A stretch of 64,000 bases of DNA, from assembly GCA_963575745.1 (NCBI GenBank), contig CAUYUJ010018871.1, positions 655,537 through 719,536 on the forward strand. The letters run 5' to 3'. The stretch comes from Prorocentrum cordatum. Its lineage: Eukaryota > Sar > Dinophyceae > Prorocentrales > Prorocentraceae. The translations under genes and the position numbers were made by a program. Positions within the stretch are counted from its first letter, which is position 1, and each line of letters opens with the position of its first letter. Of this stretch, positions 62,470-64,000 are shown one piece after another. Under the pieces are notes generated by a model. It ran no database searches and was not told the DNA's origin. It worked only from the letters and a program-made list of their open reading frames with translations.

Positions 62470-62643
62470 TGTGTGTGAATCCCCCTACTTTCCTCCTATC
62501 TTGCTCATATCCATCGCCCCTCTTGGCTCGGATGACAGGTACTCGATAGTTGGAGGTACGTTGGGTAAAACCATCGTCCCTCATCGTCTACCGACGGACA
62601 CTCGGGGTGGGGTCGGTCCATTGGTCCTCCTCACCCTTACACA
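62470..62643 (+). repeat. 3' LTR
   Basis: 174 bp, identical to the 5' LTR. Confidence 0.95.
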
Positions 62644-62648
62644 GGATG
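62644..62648. other. Copia target-site duplication, right
   Basis: GGATG, matching 43461-43465. Confidence 0.9.
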
Positions 62649-63309
62649 CGGAGGGGCGAGGCAGGTGCTCACATGGAAGGAGAGGTCATGAAACAACGCT
62701 GGGCTACGACGGACATCGCAGGGAATGGAGGGCCGCCGAGATGAAGACATACCCCGACCGACGATGTAAGTGTTTAGCAGATAGCATGATCGATCCCGCT
62801 CGTGCGACGTAGGCGGGAGGTTGCGATATATAGTGCCTGAAGATTTGGGGGGGCAAAGAGATCCGCGACGCGCTTTGAAAATCTATCACGTTTCTTGGGA
62901 TCCGCATCAGGGGCAGCGCGAAGAATGGGCCCGGGGATTTTGCGTCGCGTAGGGATCGGGCCCGACGGGCCGATCCCGAATGCGTCGTTCGCGCCCGCCC
63001 GAGCCCGCAGCAACAGGGCACACGTAGGGCGATAGCGTCTTCGACACCGCTGCCAAGTCCAGGCAGCCAGGACCACCCGAGGTGGACGAGGAGCAGGAGC
63101 ACTTCGATGCCCCACTTTTCTTGCGCGAGCAACCTTCGGGAACCCCGGGCTCAACGGCCACGCCCCCCCCCCCTCCTCCACAGCCAGCCCCTTTTTAAGA
63201 TGAGGTTTAGGGCTCGAATCGCCACGAACGCGAGCAGGCGCTCGTGCGCAGGAGGGACAAGGCAGCTAGAGCACACCTCGCCGTGGCGCCGTGGGCTGCA
63301 GATGCATCG
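62649..63309. other. Downstream flank, no recognised gene
   Basis: GC-rich. Frames on both strands lack motifs. Confidence 0.4.
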
Positions 63310-63453
63310 CTCTGGCAGCGTGTGTGTCGAGAGAGCCAGCCAGCGTGTCGGCAGCTAACTATTGTTGGAGTTTCGCGTGTCCCACCTCTGGCAGCGTGCG
63401 TTCGAGAGAGCAAGCTAGCGTGTCGGCAGCTAACTATTGTTGGAGTTTCGCGT
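63310..63453 (+). repeat. Two-unit 76-bp tandem repeat
   Basis: CTCTGGCAGCGTG to CTATTGTTGGAGTTTCGCGT occurs at 63310-63378 and 63386-63453 with few changes. Confidence 0.9.
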
Positions 63454-63630
63454 TTTTAACCTCCTCTGCCGCCACCGCTTCCCCCGCACATACCTTCTCT
63501 TGCGCATGCGCCGACGTCGGCGGATCGACGCGCACGGGTTCCAAGCACCCGCCAGCATCCCGCCCAGCCAAACGCACGCCTCTCTGCTGCTCCCTTGCCA
63601 GGGGCCCGCGCGAGCCCAGCCGGGGCGAAT

Positions 63631-63980
63631 GGCGCACCCGCGAGCGCACAACGCGTGCGAGACCCCACTTGCCTGGCATCGCTCGGACGTGTGCATTTTT
63701 CCTTCGGCGAGGGCCATCGAGGAGCATCCTTGATCATTTGGCGAGAAAACCACGCACGAAACCGAAAAAAACACAGGGAATGGACGTCCGAGCGATGGCC
63801 AGCCTGTGCCATACCGAGCAACGCTCCCCCCCGCCAGGTCCAGCAGCTCCATTGCAGCCAGCAGCTTGCCGCATGTTTTTTTTTCACGTTCTGTGGCCAG
63901 GGCCCCACGTGACCACGGTTGGTGGCAATGCTGCACCCGACAGCGCACCACACGTGCGAGGCCCCCCTTTTTTCGAGCGA
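63631..63980. repeat. 300-bp spaced direct repeat with internal inverted repeat
   Basis: GCACCCGCGAGCGCACAACG (about 63631) and the related GCACCCGACAGCGCACCACA (about 63931) are 300 bp apart, each followed by CGTGCGAG and CCCC. Between them ATCGCTCGGACGT (about 63677) is inverted as ACGTCCGAGCGAT (about 63784). This suggests a short inverted-repeat element of about 130 bp. Confidence 0.6.
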
Positions 63981-64000
63981 CTTGCGATGCCGCACCCGCA

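Larger units (their letters stand above)
43466..62643 (+). mobile_element. Complete 19.2-kb Ty1/Copia LTR retrotransposon
   Basis: Two 174-bp LTRs, identical base for base by eye, start TGTGTGTGAATCC and end CCCTTACACA. A perfect 5-bp duplication (GGATG) flanks the element. Internally there is an 80-bp leader with a primer-site-like GGTTATCAG, a single 5,992-codon frame ordered Gag-PR-IN-RT-RH (the Copia order, integrase before RT), then about 770 bp and a purine tract next to the 3' LTR. Copia elements are usually about 5-6 kb, so this is more than three times longer. The extra length lies mainly after RNase H. LTR identity and the open frame suggest recent insertion. Confidence 0.95.

Overview
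The window looks like nuclear DNA of a dinoflagellate or a similar large-genome protist. This is inferred from content: GC-rich, repeat-dominated sequence, a Copia-type element with dinoflagellate-like motifs, small inverted-repeat elements (one apparently acting as an intron), and short hairpin repeats inside a coding frame. No rRNA, tRNA or spliced-leader gene was seen, so the species is not fixed.

Layout. 1-10.2 kb is mostly low-complexity and tandemly repeated DNA (purine/pyrimidine triplet tracts, a 21-bp heptad-coding minisatellite, a 90-bp tandem array) with one inverted-repeat element at 3988-4142. 10.25-14.1 kb holds a decayed non-LTR retrotransposon (LINE A, minus strand). 14.2-26 kb is intergenic: a 63-bp minisatellite, two copies of an element built from 83-bp repeats, three more inverted-repeat elements, a 1.3-kb pyrimidine tract and a nested GC-rich repeat block. 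26.6-28.5 kb carries the one clear host-type gene, a fused beta-alpha nitrile hydratase of the cobalt type, interrupted at the subunit junction by a 200-bp GC-AG intron that is itself an inverted-repeat transposon with its target duplication (an introner). 28.5-38.7 kb is repeats, with unrecognised Ala/Pro-rich frames at 36-37.5 kb. 38.7-42.5 kb is a second decayed LINE (LINE B, plus strand).

43,466-62,643 is the main object: a complete, apparently young Ty1/Copia LTR retrotransposon of 19.2 kb. It has identical 174-bp LTRs (TG...CA), a perfect GGATG target duplication, a primer-site-like sequence, a polypurine tract and one uninterrupted 5,992-codon frame. The first half encodes coiled coil, Gag-like region, three CCCH zinc fingers, an RS/RSPGG tract, protease, integrase, reverse transcriptase and RNase H. 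The second half, about 3,080 residues, lies after RNase H where Copia elements normally end. It contains a probable Tpt1/KptA-like (RNA 2'-phosphotransferase, ADP-ribosyltransferase fold) domain, a four-cysteine zinc ribbon, Pro-rich linkers and otherwise unrecognised sequence.

Threaded through this frame are 30 copies of an 18-nt hairpin (GCAGCGG-GNNA-CCGCAGC). Paired compensatory substitutions occur at all four inner stem positions. Copies sit in two of the three codon phases, encoding either QRETAA-like or AAGNRS-like peptides. This points to selection, or an insertion mechanism, acting on nucleic-acid structure rather than peptide. The giant Copia, its unknown C-terminal half and the hairpin family are the best candidates for an undescribed system. 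The sequence is followed by about 1.35 kb of non-coding flank with short direct and inverted repeats.
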